Origin: Bryum argenteum
Lineage: Eukaryota; Streptophyta; Bryopsida; Bryales; Bryaceae
NCBI GenBank assembly: GCA_037043015.1
Contig: CM073325.1
Coordinates: 21,989,001-22,053,000, forward strand
Length of the DNA: 64,000 nucleotides
Reading direction: 5' to 3'
Shown in pieces: positions 44,620-56,170 of the stretch (position 1 is its first letter; every line of letters begins with the position of its first letter). The notes beneath the pieces are model-generated. The model saw only the letters and a list, made by a program, of their open reading frames with translations. It was not told the DNA's origin and did no database searches. The position numbers and the translations under genes were made by a program.

Positions 44620-45789
44620 TTCTCGTATATAAACGGAGAACTCCGGATTTCCTTTCCAACCTCACCAACCGGATTTCTCATCACCGGCAGTGCCACTTGC
44701 CACATTCTCATCACCGGCAATGCCGTCAGGATCAACACATCCGCAGCGCGGTCAAGATCGACATACCGGTAGCCGTAGCGAGGCAGCTTTTTTGTACATG
44801 GCACCGACATTTTAACGAATCACAAATCGACATTGAAATTTTTTTACATTCTCATGACAATTGACATGAGTTCTCGGGGAGACCGTCGCAGCACTTTTCT
44901 TACATTCTCGTGAGTAATGAGCACCGACACAATGAGCACCGACACTGTACAGGTACATGGGACGTATTCACCCCTTAACCGACACTCCTTATGACACAAC
45001 CCATCCAATCTCATAAACTCTAACGTCATAATGCATGAGCACCAACATTTTGTGCATGGGACGTATTCACCGACCGACACTCCGACACAACCCAACCCAT
45101 TTCTAGTACAAAAACTTGTTTTTTGTTGTTGTAATATGAGAACATTTTTTTTTTTTCACAAATCAGCTAACCCATTTCATCCTTTACGGCCGAGGGCGCC
45201 CTTCCTGGATCCGGCAGTATTTGAAGGCAGCCACGAATTACAAGGTCGACAATTAAATGAGTTCCCCGAGGATCTCATAAATGGAATCTCAACTGCCGGA
45301 TCTCTAGATAGTGAGAATTCACTAACGTTTCGCCACATGGATCAGGATATTGATTCCTTTTTGAGGAGGCTACGATTGACACAAATAAAAAGTGTACCAT
45401 GACGAACTGTTTCACAAGGGCACATTTGGCCGGTTTGATCGACGAGTTCGATTTTTCAAAATCGATATGCTGGGACCAGCCTCCACTCGGAACATATGAA
45501 CTTCGTTTGAGCACAATTGTCATTGTGGGGTCAAGAGGGCTCCAAGTTCATTGTGCATGGGATCATTAGTTGCGCACTTTCAGTGCCCTCCACAATCATT
45601 CAGCTGAGCCCAATTTGACCAAATTTGGCAGGCTCGGCCCAAAAGTATTAAGAGCAAAACAACAAAAAAATCCCAATTCACCACGGTTGTAGGGTCTCGA
45701 TTGTTATGTATCCGCAGTATTTCCACGGCTTTAGGGGTACACAAATATTGAATTTGTTCAAATTAAATTAACTAATATTCTCTTTTTGA
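44620..45789. other. E1 right subterminal region, no gene seen
   Basis: Contains short direct repeats with caccgacac and acattctcatgac (44690-45080) and an AT-rich stretch near the end. A plus-strand frame at 45031-45402 has no known domain. Confidence 0.4.
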
Positions 45790-45868
45790 CTAGAATATTC
45801 CCTCGAAATCTGCTCACTGCTCATTGAAAATCTGCTCACCGCTCACCGCTCACACCGTAATCACATTG
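45790..45868 (-). repeat. E1 right terminal inverted repeat
   Basis: Reads on the minus strand as GTGTGAGCGGTGAGCGGTGA followed by GCAGATTTT and a second GTGAGCAGATTT, then gaatattc. The same order, including the inner gaatattc and a further ccgtgga segment, is found at the E2 end beginning at 47129. This shows that the two elements share this terminus. Confidence 0.75.
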
Positions 45869-47128
45869 CCTTGCAGCCCGCATGGACGATTTACACCGGC
45901 TTGAAGAATTTCGTGGAGAAGCAAAACTAAATATCCTACGAAGACAGGCGCTAAGTGCGAAATATTTCCAAGGCACTAAACCCCCTCGGGTATTTCAAAA
46001 AGGTGATCAAGTGCTATGGTGCCCAAGAGACCCAAAAATCAGGAAAGCCAAATTCGGGACAATTTGGCATGGACCCTACAGGGTGCAGTTAGATTTACCA
46101 AATAACACAGTACTTTTGGTAAATAACGACAACTACGACACCCAGGCTACCATCGTTAACGCGGCAAAATTAAAGAAATACCATTCCAATACTACAAACC
46201 ACCAGCCCACTATAAGTTTAGGACAATTACAAAACCTACTGTCCACAGAGGCACAGGAACAAACACCAACGCAAGACATCAAAAGCTTCACAGATTCCAC
46301 GGAAAACATGGATATCACAGATGGCAAGGATAGCGGGGAGGCAAATACCCCAATATTATATGTGAGTCACATACAAGTGGCCTATAATAACGACCAAAAC
46401 CATCAGTGCCGTCATGCACGAATAGACACCGCGGACATCAGCAAAAATGAGGCAGACCCCCTCATGTCACATACACAGGCCATCATGGATATCAAAGGAG
46501 CTACCACAGCCGCCGAAACGGCTCTTGACCGATGGCCACTGACAGCACTTACTCCCACTCCGCCGACATTTACTCCCGCCATCGTGGAAGCCACAGACTA
46601 CTTAAAATCGCCGCCCTGCCCTCACTGCTCTCTCTCTCCTACACTCCCGCGCTGCCTCACTGCTCACTCTCTCCCTGTGCGCCGCCATTGCTTGTTGCCT
46701 CGGCCCTTTGCTGCGATTCTCTTGCGTGACCTCACAGTCACACAATCCACGGTTTCCATGGCAGCTCGCAATCTCACTCCACAGAAGCCGAAGCCGGAGG
46801 CCCCCTTTTTCATGCCGAAGCAGCTCCTTGACTGGCGCAGCAGAATCGATGGAGTTTGGACACAAAACACAGGGTTGCATCGTTTTTGGGAAGATATGAA
46901 AACCTGGAGGCTCAACATCAACCACTGCAAGCAATTCGTTGAGACCATGGCGCCTCAAAGCTGCGGAGGCAGCTACCCCACCGGTACCGTAGATGGCGTG
47001 CAAGTGCAATTTTCCGCGGCTTACCTGTATCACCAGTATGGGTGGGATGGCACGGGACTCACACAATGGACAGAGAATTGCGGCTCCCCAAGGCCGGACA
47101 TCGCACAGAGGCTGCGGACGTAGCTACC
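45869..47128 (+). mobile_element. Ty3/gypsy integrase fossil, right part
   Basis: The open stretch 45882-47121 carries the C-terminal part of a gypsy integrase (LHRLEEFRGEAKLNILRRQ, then FQKGDQVLWCPRDPKIRKAK and GPYRVQL). A long poorly conserved extension follows. It belongs to the fossil whose left part ends at 23303. The transposon E1 was inserted between them, and the E2 terminus begins just after, at 47129. The 3' LTR is not recognised. Confidence 0.8.
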
Positions 47129-47180
47129 GTGTAAGCGGAGAGCGGTGAGCGGTGAGCATTGAGCCATCAAGTTTCAGAAA
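47129..47180 (+). repeat. E2 left terminal repeat
   Basis: Series of GAGAGCGGTGAGCGGTGAGC units starting at 47140, matching the GTGAGC-rich ends of E1. It follows directly after the stop of the gypsy fossil frame. Confidence 0.7.
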
Positions 47181-47596
47181 TTTGAGAGGTGAATTGGTAT
47201 TTTTAGCAAAAAAATTTCTAAAACTAACATTTTACTATTTTTTTCTAGAATATTCTCAAGAATATTCTAATATTCTTGACTTATTACCGTAGTTTTGTGT
47301 TCCTAAACCCGTGGAGATAAGGCTAAAATTTCAGAAATTTGGTAGACTTAAACCACGTTTTCAAACGTTAAGAGACATTTACAAATTTTACAAAGTAGGC
47401 TAGTATATCATATCATTGAAATCGGAAGTCGAACTTGTATAGCAGTTCATAAATTTATGTAAATAGGGATACATTTATTGACTTTTGTAAAACGCTGAAA
47501 TCAAAATAAATAACGTGTGAAACACACGATTACAGGGATAACATGTATAATGGGTAGATGTGGATGTTGCTTTACGTAATGTGACCTTGAGGTAGT

Positions 47597-50500
47597 CTAC
47601 TCTCTAACTTGGTCTAGGATTCCCCGCTCTAGAATGGTTTTCACCTCGTTGAAACTGAGGGTGGGCGCGTGGATGAAGAGGTCTTTATCAATATCAAATT
47701 TGCATACCAATACCAACACGAAGTATAGGTGCTTGCAATGTCTATACGGTTCGCCTTTTCGTCCCAGCTTAGCTATGGTTTTTTTGAACACCGGGCAAGA
47801 ACACTCAGGGTTCTCACTTAGAGATAGTTTATAGATAGACTCTGAATCCGACTCCAAAGCGACGATACATCCAAACCCAGGTTGTGGTATCATGGTCACC
47901 TCAAGTATTTTTGCCTCCATGGCACGAGCTGAGTCAATGTTCTTCATGTGCTTCGAAGTCACAGCCTTGATGCGTCGAAGAACTTTAGACTTGCGTGATT
48001 TGGGGTACAGATCAGCCTTGTCCGGCACAGGAATATGTGACAAGTCCCTCGGTGGCGCAGAAGTATTGAATGTGCGGTTGAGTGGAAGGCGTTCCTTTTG
48101 TGGGAGCCGAAAACCCGCATTCTCCAACGCCTCTATTTCGTCGAGTGTCAGATTAGTACCAATCTTCACGGGCCAAATTGAGGGAATAGGCGGTCGACCT
48201 TGTTTCCGAGAGAACGGCTCAATCCATTTACGACGACTGCCCTTCACACAACGCTCAATGTCGTCTGGACAAAAGAAAAACTGATCAGTTTTTTTTGGAC
48301 CCTCTTGAGGACGTTGCCATACTCCGGTGTAAGTTGGAGCTGCGGTTGCCTTCCCGTTTTGGACAATGCGGGATTCGCATTTCTTCCTGTTCTTAGCCAT
48401 AATACCCCAACAAGCCTTGGATGATGATTCCTTCAAACGAGCAATGTGCCATAGCCGCTCATTCACCCTCGTCTCTTGGATAGCAATGACGTGCTGACTA
48501 CTGAGTCTTGGAGAAGCGGGTTGTTCCTGCGGTTGCTCCTGAACCTCATCTTCTTCGTGGATAGGACTGAGATTCTCAGCAAGAGCTCGTGTGACTCTTC
48601 TGCCTATTCGAGGACGTGAGTAACTCACGGTGTCAGGTCGATGAGTTTCATCTTCAGCTCCAATGGGAACATCAGCCTTCCGTTTCCTAGAACCAAAAAT
48701 CTCTGCCCCCTCCAAGTGGGCGTCACGCGTACAGTAAGCTTCTGCTTCAGGGAAGTCCAGAACTGCCTTGTTCAAGCAAGATGGATTGCCGGATCGATTG
48801 GCACGACGTTGAGCGGTATAAAGACGTTGACGAAGTTCTTCTACGGATGGTCCAGAACCACTTGCACCGCCTTTGTTGAATTGATGGTAGTCGACCACTT
48901 GGAGGAAGGCCCGAACGTAGTCATCAACCGCTGCGACGTAGAGATCCCTACCCTTATTGCCAGACGCTTGCAGCCACTTGTTATGGATTGACTCCGCAAG
49001 ATTTCATGAAGGCATCTCTGCGAGTTCTTCTGCAGAATTTTTTTTTTCCAGCAATGTACAGACGTATTAATACTTTATTCATAATTAAGATTTGTACTTA
49101 ATATACAGATTAACAGTATAGAAATCCGTATAGTTTTGCTGTAAAGCATGTCATAAGCAAAGACACCACAATAGATGGATACTTACCAGTTCCATAAATC
49201 CACCCCATTGTCTGTATCTGAAGTGCCAGTACGCAAGCTTATGACCTAAGTGTTCTAAACCAACTTCGGACGTGGCCTTTGAGGATGCCCACCACGCTCT
49301 TATAGCCCAATATCGGGTCTCAGCCTCTTCTATGGTGCGTGCATCCTTGTACTGCTTACAGAGAATCCGGTGTTGGCCTTGCAATTCGGGCACAATGTAT
49401 TGTTTTGTATGTTTCTCAAGAGACTGCGTCCAATGGAAATTACATGTGCGTTCGCGGCCTTCCATGGGGACAGCAGGGTTTCCAGAGCCGTAGATGATGC
49501 GCACAGCGTTCCAGTTGGCTTGGGCACTATCAGCCATAAATCCTTGGAACTGCGGCTTAGGGACTCCGTTTCTTGCCATCACATGATTAAGGTTCTTCCA
49601 GAAGACGAGTTGAGCATCTTTGTCCTCTGACTGAAAATCACAGCATGCAATGGTTAGAATGCGTTGGTAACGTGAGTCGTACACGTGGCAGGCCATGGTG
49701 GTCCAATCCGTAACGCGTTTGACATGGTCGAACATCATCCATGCGTGGGAGAGATTTCCTCCAGGCTGCATACGGCGAACTAGATCAACACCGCTACCGG
49801 GGCCGACCTCCGACATCTTGAAGATGAAGACTTTCTCGGATTCATCGCCTTGGCCAGGGAACATGTTGCGTTGCACATATGCCCAGTTGCTGAGACCTCT
49901 GAGCTTTGTAATCCCATCGAGAATGCCATACCTACGCAAGTACTTGAAAGTGTAGATACGATTCCGCATACTGGGAGAGTTTAACTCTTTGCATTGTTCA
50001 AAGACTGGTTCCAGCTGCTGAAGAGAAAGATTGCCGGTTTCGGGGTCACCTTCGTCACGGAGAAGTAAGTTTCCTAACAAGTCTTTACTGGTTTCCATAA
50101 CTATTTTGGAAACGGTTGCTTGAGGGTTACGGTCAACATGCTCTTCTAGTAACTCATCTATTTGTTTTCTTACACATCTGTAATCTCCAACTTTGACAGG
50201 GTGTTCGTGCGTTCCTATATGAACACATGCACGCTCCTCACAATCTTCTCCAACTACGTAAAAGATCTTTGCAGAACAAGGCGCAACACAAACAGGAGGT
50301 TGTTTGCAAAGCTTACAGACCAACGTCGAGGTGGGCGGGGGTGATCCGCCTACTGGGAAGGGGTCTTTGGTAATGCCTTCAAACTCCACATCGTTCACTC
50401 CAGCGACGCGATCAGGTCGTTGCAAGAAGTCGCAGTTCGGGTTGTGGCACTCTAGATGTCCTACACAGTTCGAGTATCGGAAAGACAAGCCTTGCGTATT

Positions 50501-51310
50501 GCTGATGTTGGTGGTCATCGTCCTAGTCCACACATGACCGTCGTACCGTTTATCCATCCCCTCCATGGACTTCGCAGCCTTGTGAGTTGCGGACGGAAGA
50601 GTGGGCGGAAAGATGAAGAGTACATCGCCATTGAATGACGGAGGCAAGAAAGATACGTTGACAGTGCGGATGGTTTTGAAATCAATTTTTTTGAGGACAG
50701 TCTTGCTACTGGGCATACTAGCGAGATTGCAGAGGGATGGAAGTATTTTTTTGGGTTTTACAATTTGCGATGAAACTAAAGCCGGAGGGGTGGCTCTCAG
50801 ATAGTTATCCCTAACAGGAGGTGGCAATGGAATATCAGACGATAGACGACATGGTTGCAGAGGAGACTTCTTCTCGTCTTCTGATGAATCTGATATGTCA
50901 ATGGTGACTTCCAGACCTGGTTCAACTTTGACACGAGCAAGAGATGGAACAACTGTGGAAATAGTAGACGAACTACGTGGGGTCAGGAGAACTGTTGAGG
51001 CGTTCATGACGGACTCCGTCAAGCCGTAGAGGCGATACTTTCCAGCTCTAAGCTTCCAGATTGTAGTATTATTCTCTAGGATGATTGGATCTACGACCAT
51101 GGAGAATTGAACATGATTAGTATCAGGTTCTAGAACTTCTCTCTCTAACCACAGTGAAGATGCATCGTAGCCAAATCGAATTCCAAGCCACGATGCTGTG
51201 ATTTCAACGACACCTTCAAGCCCTACGGACATGCAAATGGGAACAAGTGCTCCCTGTGACACAATCTCAACGATCTCTGCAGGAGCGCGTTCAGAGGAGG
51301 GGGAAGCCAT
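47597..51310 (-). CDS. Mutator-like transposase with SWIM finger (E2 copy)
   Basis: Exon 1 runs from the ATG at 51310 (MASPSSERAP) to a donor gtaagt at 49187. Exon 2 runs from about 49029 to 47597. Motifs in order: CVGHLECHNPNCDFLQ with HIGTHEHPV (zinc finger), MFDHVKRVTDW, GFMADSAQANW, CNFHWTQSL (CxxH), QWGGFMEL, then in exon 2 FFFCPDDIERC and the SWIM motif CSCPVFK...YRHCKHLYF. The intron position equals that in the E1 copy. Exon 2 carries an in-frame TGA at 49006-49004, where E1 reads a cysteine codon (EMPMCNL against EMPS-stop), and the exon phase does not fit perfectly. This copy is probably inactive unless re-read. A TATA-like TTATAAAC lies about 60 bases upstream of the ATG. Confidence 0.75.
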
Positions 51311-51799
51311 GATGCGAGAATGGACAGCGGATGTGAGAAAGGGATACACACTAGGTATGATGCAGTTTATAAGGGAATATTGGTAGTTGGAAGTTGTAAA
51401 TATTGAAAAAAATTACAGTAGATTGAATAAATTTGTGAATTACAATATTGAAGAGTAAATGATGTATACCATGAGGCAATCGTCGTTACTGCGCAACTGT
51501 TGACAGTCTTAATTTTGAAAAAGTGACGGCGGCCGTCCTTGTCAGAGCATTTGTATGGAAATTCGAAAAATAGATTAGCATCTCATGTCAGGGACTGTCA
51601 TATTTGGCAGCCCTTGAGCCGTCACAGTTGTGGCGATAATTAATGATGAACTGCGGAAATTATGTTAGGGGCGGCTTGTAAACTTTGCTTAAATAGGAGT
51701 AGGGCGATGATATGGTCCTTTTCATTGTTAGTTGAGTTGGTGTTGTCAAGGTTTTGAGAAGGTAGGAACTCTGATCATTTGAACAGAGTCTTGAACGTC
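51311..51799. promoter_or_regulatory. Divergent promoter region of E2
   Basis: Separates the transposase start (minus) from the ATG of the plus-strand gene at 51800. Elements seen: TATA-like TTATAAAC on the minus strand at about 51371-51364, the palindrome GACGGCGGCCGTC at 51525-51537, and CTTAAATAGGAGTAGGGCG at 51687 on the plus strand. The GCGGCC core also occurs as an inverted repeat in the E1 divergent promoter. Confidence 0.5.
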
Positions 51800-54700
51800 A
51801 TGGACGTAGTAAGCATGGGGTCGGAGAGATCCAATGAGAGTGTGCCTAAGAAGAAGAAGAAGAGAGGGGGTACTCGTTTTAGTAACACGAAAGCGCGCAA
51901 ACGGAGCGCATTGCGAAAAGTTGGTGCGCCTACACCGAGTGGAGATGAGGGAGGCCCTGCTGATTTTAACTTGGACGATGATGAAGTCGGGCCGCAGTAC
52001 AGGCGGAATTTCAAAATGCGGTCGATCAATCTAGACACCGTGTCCGAGATTGTCGAGAAAGATACAGTTGAAGATGTGACCGAGTTCAGGAGATTTATTG
52101 ATGAGCAGGAGCGCGGTAGACGTGGATCGACATCGAGCGATTCTCTGTGTTATTACGTAACAGGTGATGAGACTGCGCAGGATACCGAGAAGCAAGTACG
52201 GTACTATTCTTAACTTTTTGCTAATAAGTTATTGCAGTTTGGGTTTAATGAGTTGAATGTTTGCATATTAGGGTGATGGCGAGGAAGGTCACAAGGACGA
52301 TGACGTAGATGATTTATGTTTAGACGTTACGGAGAAAGATGAGAAGGAGTGTTCTGAGAACGAAGAGCGGGTGGACAAGAAGAAGATGTTGGAAGATGTT
52401 GGAGTATATGAAGATACCACTGATTGCAGTTTAGAGGAGGAGGTAAACGACATGACGTTTTTCTTGAATGTCATGCAAGAGTCAGGGCACATTTTAGCAT
52501 TCACCTCCATTGTTTAGACATCTGAATATGTGTGCCTGGTACGCCAATTAAGATATCAACTAAGTATTGGTGATGAAAGGAAAATAAGAACAAGTAATGA
52601 CTAAATGTGAGAATTGTTGCAATACGTATAAATCACATCAATATGTATTGGTGGGACTTCGCATGATAATATTCGTAATTGGGAATACAATGCATTGTGT
52701 GGGTGAAATTATCGCGGTGTGTACAAATTAGCATTCTATAATACATTAGGTATAGGTCCAGGCCCTAAGCTTCTACATTGGTAGAGAACCTGTCCATGCC
52801 CGCGAACTCCCTTGGATTGAGAACCTTAATCGTTGATGTCTCTGCGCCGCCCTCCTACCCGCTTAAGTTGATGACCGGACCCGCTGTAAAGCCCTGCCCG
52901 CACGGACCCTCTGAATAGCAGAGGTTGAGGACCGGACCCGCTGTATGGCCCTGCCCAAAGGGACCTCCTGAACCCAATTGGTTGAGGTACGGCCCGCTGT
53001 AAAGCCCTGCCCGTTCCGACCCCCTCCCCAGCATGGGTTGAGGACCGGCTCGCTGTAAAGCCCATCCCCGTCCCTGCCGAGATTGATAACTGCCGCGCCG
53101 GCTTCTACCCGCCTTCGGGTCCGGTCCGGCCAACGGTGGCGCAGTTTAGATCCTGCTACGGGCGCTGGCAGTGAGGTACGACCCTGCGGCCCTGCCCTGG
53201 TATCGATATTGCATGGGAGGGGGGGCTTCTATCATCGCAGTGTAGGACTGGGCGTGAAACTTGGTGCGGACTCCGACGGCGCGGCGGCCTTCGTCGGCTC
53301 CAGCGCTTCCGATGAGCCAGAATCCATCAATCCATCAATGAGCTTGCGCCTCTGATGAGCGCCACAGATCCCTAATTCTATTTTGATAAGGCGCCAGGTC
53401 GAGCCGCCTAGTGAATTGATAGGGTGTCTTAAAATAAGTCAGAAAAGATGCCTGACAGAAAGAGTGGCAGAATTGTTTGTAGCACCAAATATAGGAAGGA
53501 TCGAAGATGCTTTCGTTGGCCTACGTTAACTTATCTACGGCACCGGAGAGAAGGATCGCTTACAAATGAAGTGTGTAAAAGTCTTGGCCGTTTCTTGCAC
53601 ATTGTAGGAAGGAGCTGCAATTTTTGAAGCAGAGGAAGACATGACGAACCTTGTGGAGAAGGAGGTTTCAATGATTCGTGAAGAAGAGAACGTCGAGAAG
53701 AATTTAGAGAATGTGAGTTCCGATTCAGAGTCAAGCATTTTTTCTGAGTTTTACAGAGAATACGCTCTCCAATACGCTCCAGGAGTAGAAATGAAGACTC
53801 GAGCTGAAAAGGAGGCGTGGTTCGTGAGGTGCGTCAAGGTTAGAATCACCTCCTTCATCATGTACTGAATCTGCTACTTGTGAAAATATTAGCTTAGTGA
53901 GTGTTGTGTCTCACTCGAATTTTAGAACAAAAACGAGAGAAGTTTTTAGGGTTTTGATTGCATTACATCATCTGAACTGCTGGGATATTGTGAGCGTCGG
54001 CGCGGGCTGTAGGCTTGGGCGCTGGGATTGTGCCTCGCAGCTTCAATGGGGTCGATGAAGGCAGGCGTTGCAGTGATCTGACGAGCCTGAGGCCTCACCG
54101 TACCCGGCTGCGAATTGCCAATAGTGGGCATTCCTCTGCATATTCGTCCTTTTAGGAAACAAGATGCGATTTATGTTTGAATCCATCAGAAAGCCCCCCC
54201 GGGCTCTGTACTTGGGCGCGCGGGCTAATTGCCTGGCAGCTATAGTGGGGTCGATGAAGGCCAGTTTGCACGGAACGGCTGAGTCGGAGGCCTCACCGAA
54301 GGAGCCTTCGGGCAATTATATTTTCTGCTGTTCTGCATTCGTGGTGAAAGTTTGGTTTTTTTGGGTATCATGTTACACTTGATCTCTTGAATCGCTCCAA
54401 CAGGTGCCAGACTTGCGTCGACGCAAGTCTGGAGGAGAGACGGCACTTTCTTTAAGGTTTTTTGCTTTTAAATCCTGTTTTCTTGCATTCATGTTTGAAT
54501 CCTTCTGCTAGCTTCCCCCGGGCTCTGTACTTGGGCTCAGCGCTGTGTGCTTGGCAGCTTGAGTGGGGCCGATGACGGCCGGATCGCACAGATCTTATCA
54601 GCCTGCGGCCTCCGCGAAATACCTTTCGGGCTCTTTTTTTCTGGAATCAAGATGCAAATCATGTTTGAATCCTTCTGCTAGCCTCTCCCGGGCTCTGTAT

Positions 54701-56032
54701 TTGGGCTCAGGGCTAACTGCTTGGCAGCTTGAGTGGGGCCGATGAAGGCCGGATCGCACAGGTCTGATCAGCCTGAGGCCTCCGCAAAATACCATTCGGG
54801 CTCTTATTTTCTCGAATCAAGATGCAATTCATGTTTGAATTCTTCTGCTAGCCTCTCCCGGGCTCTGTACTTGGGCTCAGGGCTGTGTGCTTGGCAGCTT
54901 GAGTGGGGCCGATGAAGGCCGGATCGAACAGATCTGATCAGCCCGAGGCCTCCGCGAAATACCTTTCGGGCTCATTTTTTCTCGAAACAAGATGCAATTC
55001 ATGTTTGAATTCTTCTGCTAGCCTCTCCCGGGCTCTGTACTTGGGCTCAGGGCTGTGTGCTTGGCAGCTTGAGTGGGGCCGATGAAGGCCGGATCGAACA
55101 GATCTGATCAGCCCGCGGCCTCCGCGAAATACCTTTCGGGCTCATTTTTTCTCGAAACAAGATGCAATTCATGTTTGAATCCTTCTGCTAGCCTCTCCCG
55201 GGCTCTGTACAGTGGCTCGCGGGCTGTGTGCCTGGCAGCTTGATGGGGTCGATGAAGGCTGGGGCGAGCTGATCTGCAAAGCCTGAGGCCTCCGCGAAAC
55301 AGCCTTCGGGCGTTTTTTTGTCTGCTGTTCTGCATTCGTGCTGTAAGTTGGTATGATTTGGAAAGCACGTTGCACTTGGTTTTTTGAATCGCTCCAACAG
55401 GTGCCAGACTTGCGTCGACGCAAGTCCGGAGGGGTGACGCCACTTTCAAATTTTTTTTTGATTTTTCACCCGGCTTTCTTGCATTCTTGATTGAATCCTT
55501 CTGCTAGCCTCTCCCGGGCTCTGTACAGTGGCTCGCGGGCTGTGTGCCTGGCAGCTTGATGGGGTCGATGAAGGCCGGCGAAGCACTAATTTGTTATGCC
55601 TAAGGCCACACCCGAGCTGCCTTGGGGCTCCCAATTTTAGCACTTGTGAATTTTCATTTTAGTCGTAATTCAATTGTTTTGTATTTGAAAGTTGGACTGG
55701 TGGTAATTTTCCAGGATCCTTTAAAGCTACGTGGAGTTCAAGCAGAAGTGGAATCAGATGGAGATAGCGACCTCTCCGCTTTGAGAGACCATGTTTTGGC
55801 TGTAGTGGAGTCGCGTCGATTAGTCATGGCATTGTCTTCAGTTCCGGATACTCCACCTCCTGCCTCACCTGTCCGTCACACTTCACATGGTCACGTTGAT
55901 CGGATTGCACGAGCGGTTAACTTGCGAATTAAAAAGAATGAGGCCAAATCTCGTCGTATCCAAGAAAAAGAATTAGCTAGACTTGCTCCCAGACGTTCTC
56001 CGCGATTGGCCACAAAGTTGCAGTCTTCTTAG
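51800..56032 (+). CDS. Basic/acidic nuclear-type protein divergent to the E2 transposase
   Basis: Likely exons are 51800-52195 (MDVVSMGSER, then PKKKKKRGGTRF), 52272-52441 (acidic, LEEE end, donor gtaaac), about 53620-53838 (EKEVSMIREEENVEKN...) and 55714-56032 (after ttttccag; ends RRSPRLATKLQSS and tag). The pattern of a Lys/Arg-rich start followed by an acidic exon matches exons 1-2 of the E1 ParB-methyltransferase gene, in the same divergent position. In E1 these exons splice on to the ParB exon. Here a stop intervenes at 56030 and the ParB frame reopens at 56171 after an acceptor-like attgccag, so alternative splicing into one gene is possible. No enzyme motif is seen. The intron at 53839-55713 is filled with tandem repeats. 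Confidence 0.45.
52780..53090. repeat. ~60-bp tandem units in an E2 intron
   Basis: About four units with ctgtaaagccctgcccg...ggttgaggaccggacccg, period near 60 bp, GC-rich against AT-rich flanks. Lies between the second and third exons of the basic/acidic gene. The minus-strand frames over it are repeat artefacts. Confidence 0.75.
54000..55620. repeat. 170-bp and ~320-bp tandem units in the E2 intron, with a long palindrome
   Basis: The landmark atgtttgaat falls at 54491, 54661, 54831, 55001 and 55171, an exact 170-bp period. Two longer units of about 320 bp flank them (landmarks 54173 and about 55489). Each long unit carries a palindrome: 54407-54432 is a perfect 26-bp palindrome with centre GCGTCGACGC, and 55404-55429 is the same with one change. 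The array lies in the intron just upstream of the last exon of the basic/acidic gene and upstream of the ParB gene, the place where E1 has its GTGCCGGCA block. Confidence 0.9.
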
Positions 56033-56170
56033 TTGGAATGCACATCATATGATATATATATCATATACTTAATTACAAAAAAAACTATGTATTACTTTTT
56101 ATATATGATTGATTATTTGACATTATCTTATTTTTTTGTGGTGTGTTGAATATGGTTATTGGATTGCCAG

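Larger units (their letters stand above)
23304..45868. mobile_element. E1: 22.6-kb Mutator-like DNA transposon with cargo genes
   Basis: E1 sits inside a gypsy integrase and is flanked by CCTCGCAGCCC (23293-23303) and CCTTGCAGCCC (45869-45879), an 11-bp target duplication with one difference. Both ends carry inverted GTGAGC-rich sequence: GTGCGAGCAGTGAGC near 23317 and, in reverse complement, GTGTGAGCGGTGAGC near 45853. Genes from left to right are an ADD-domain gene (+), an 11-exon ParB-methyltransferase gene (-), a transposase with SWIM finger (+), and two more ADD-domain genes (-). Its GC-rich repeat is GTGCCGGCA. Target-duplication length and transposase motifs fit the Mutator superfamily. 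The outermost 12 bp of the two ends do not match well, so the exact termini are approximate. Confidence 0.8.

Noticed and set aside
23304-45868. E1 as a Polinton or other virus-like giant element
   Set aside because: I see no capsid, packaging ATPase or protein-primed polymerase gene. The transposase type and 11-bp target duplication fit a Mutator-like DNA transposon.
52826-55450. Minus-strand frames over the E2 intron arrays as genes
   Set aside because: They duplicate with the 60-bp and 170-bp repeat periods and have no domain.
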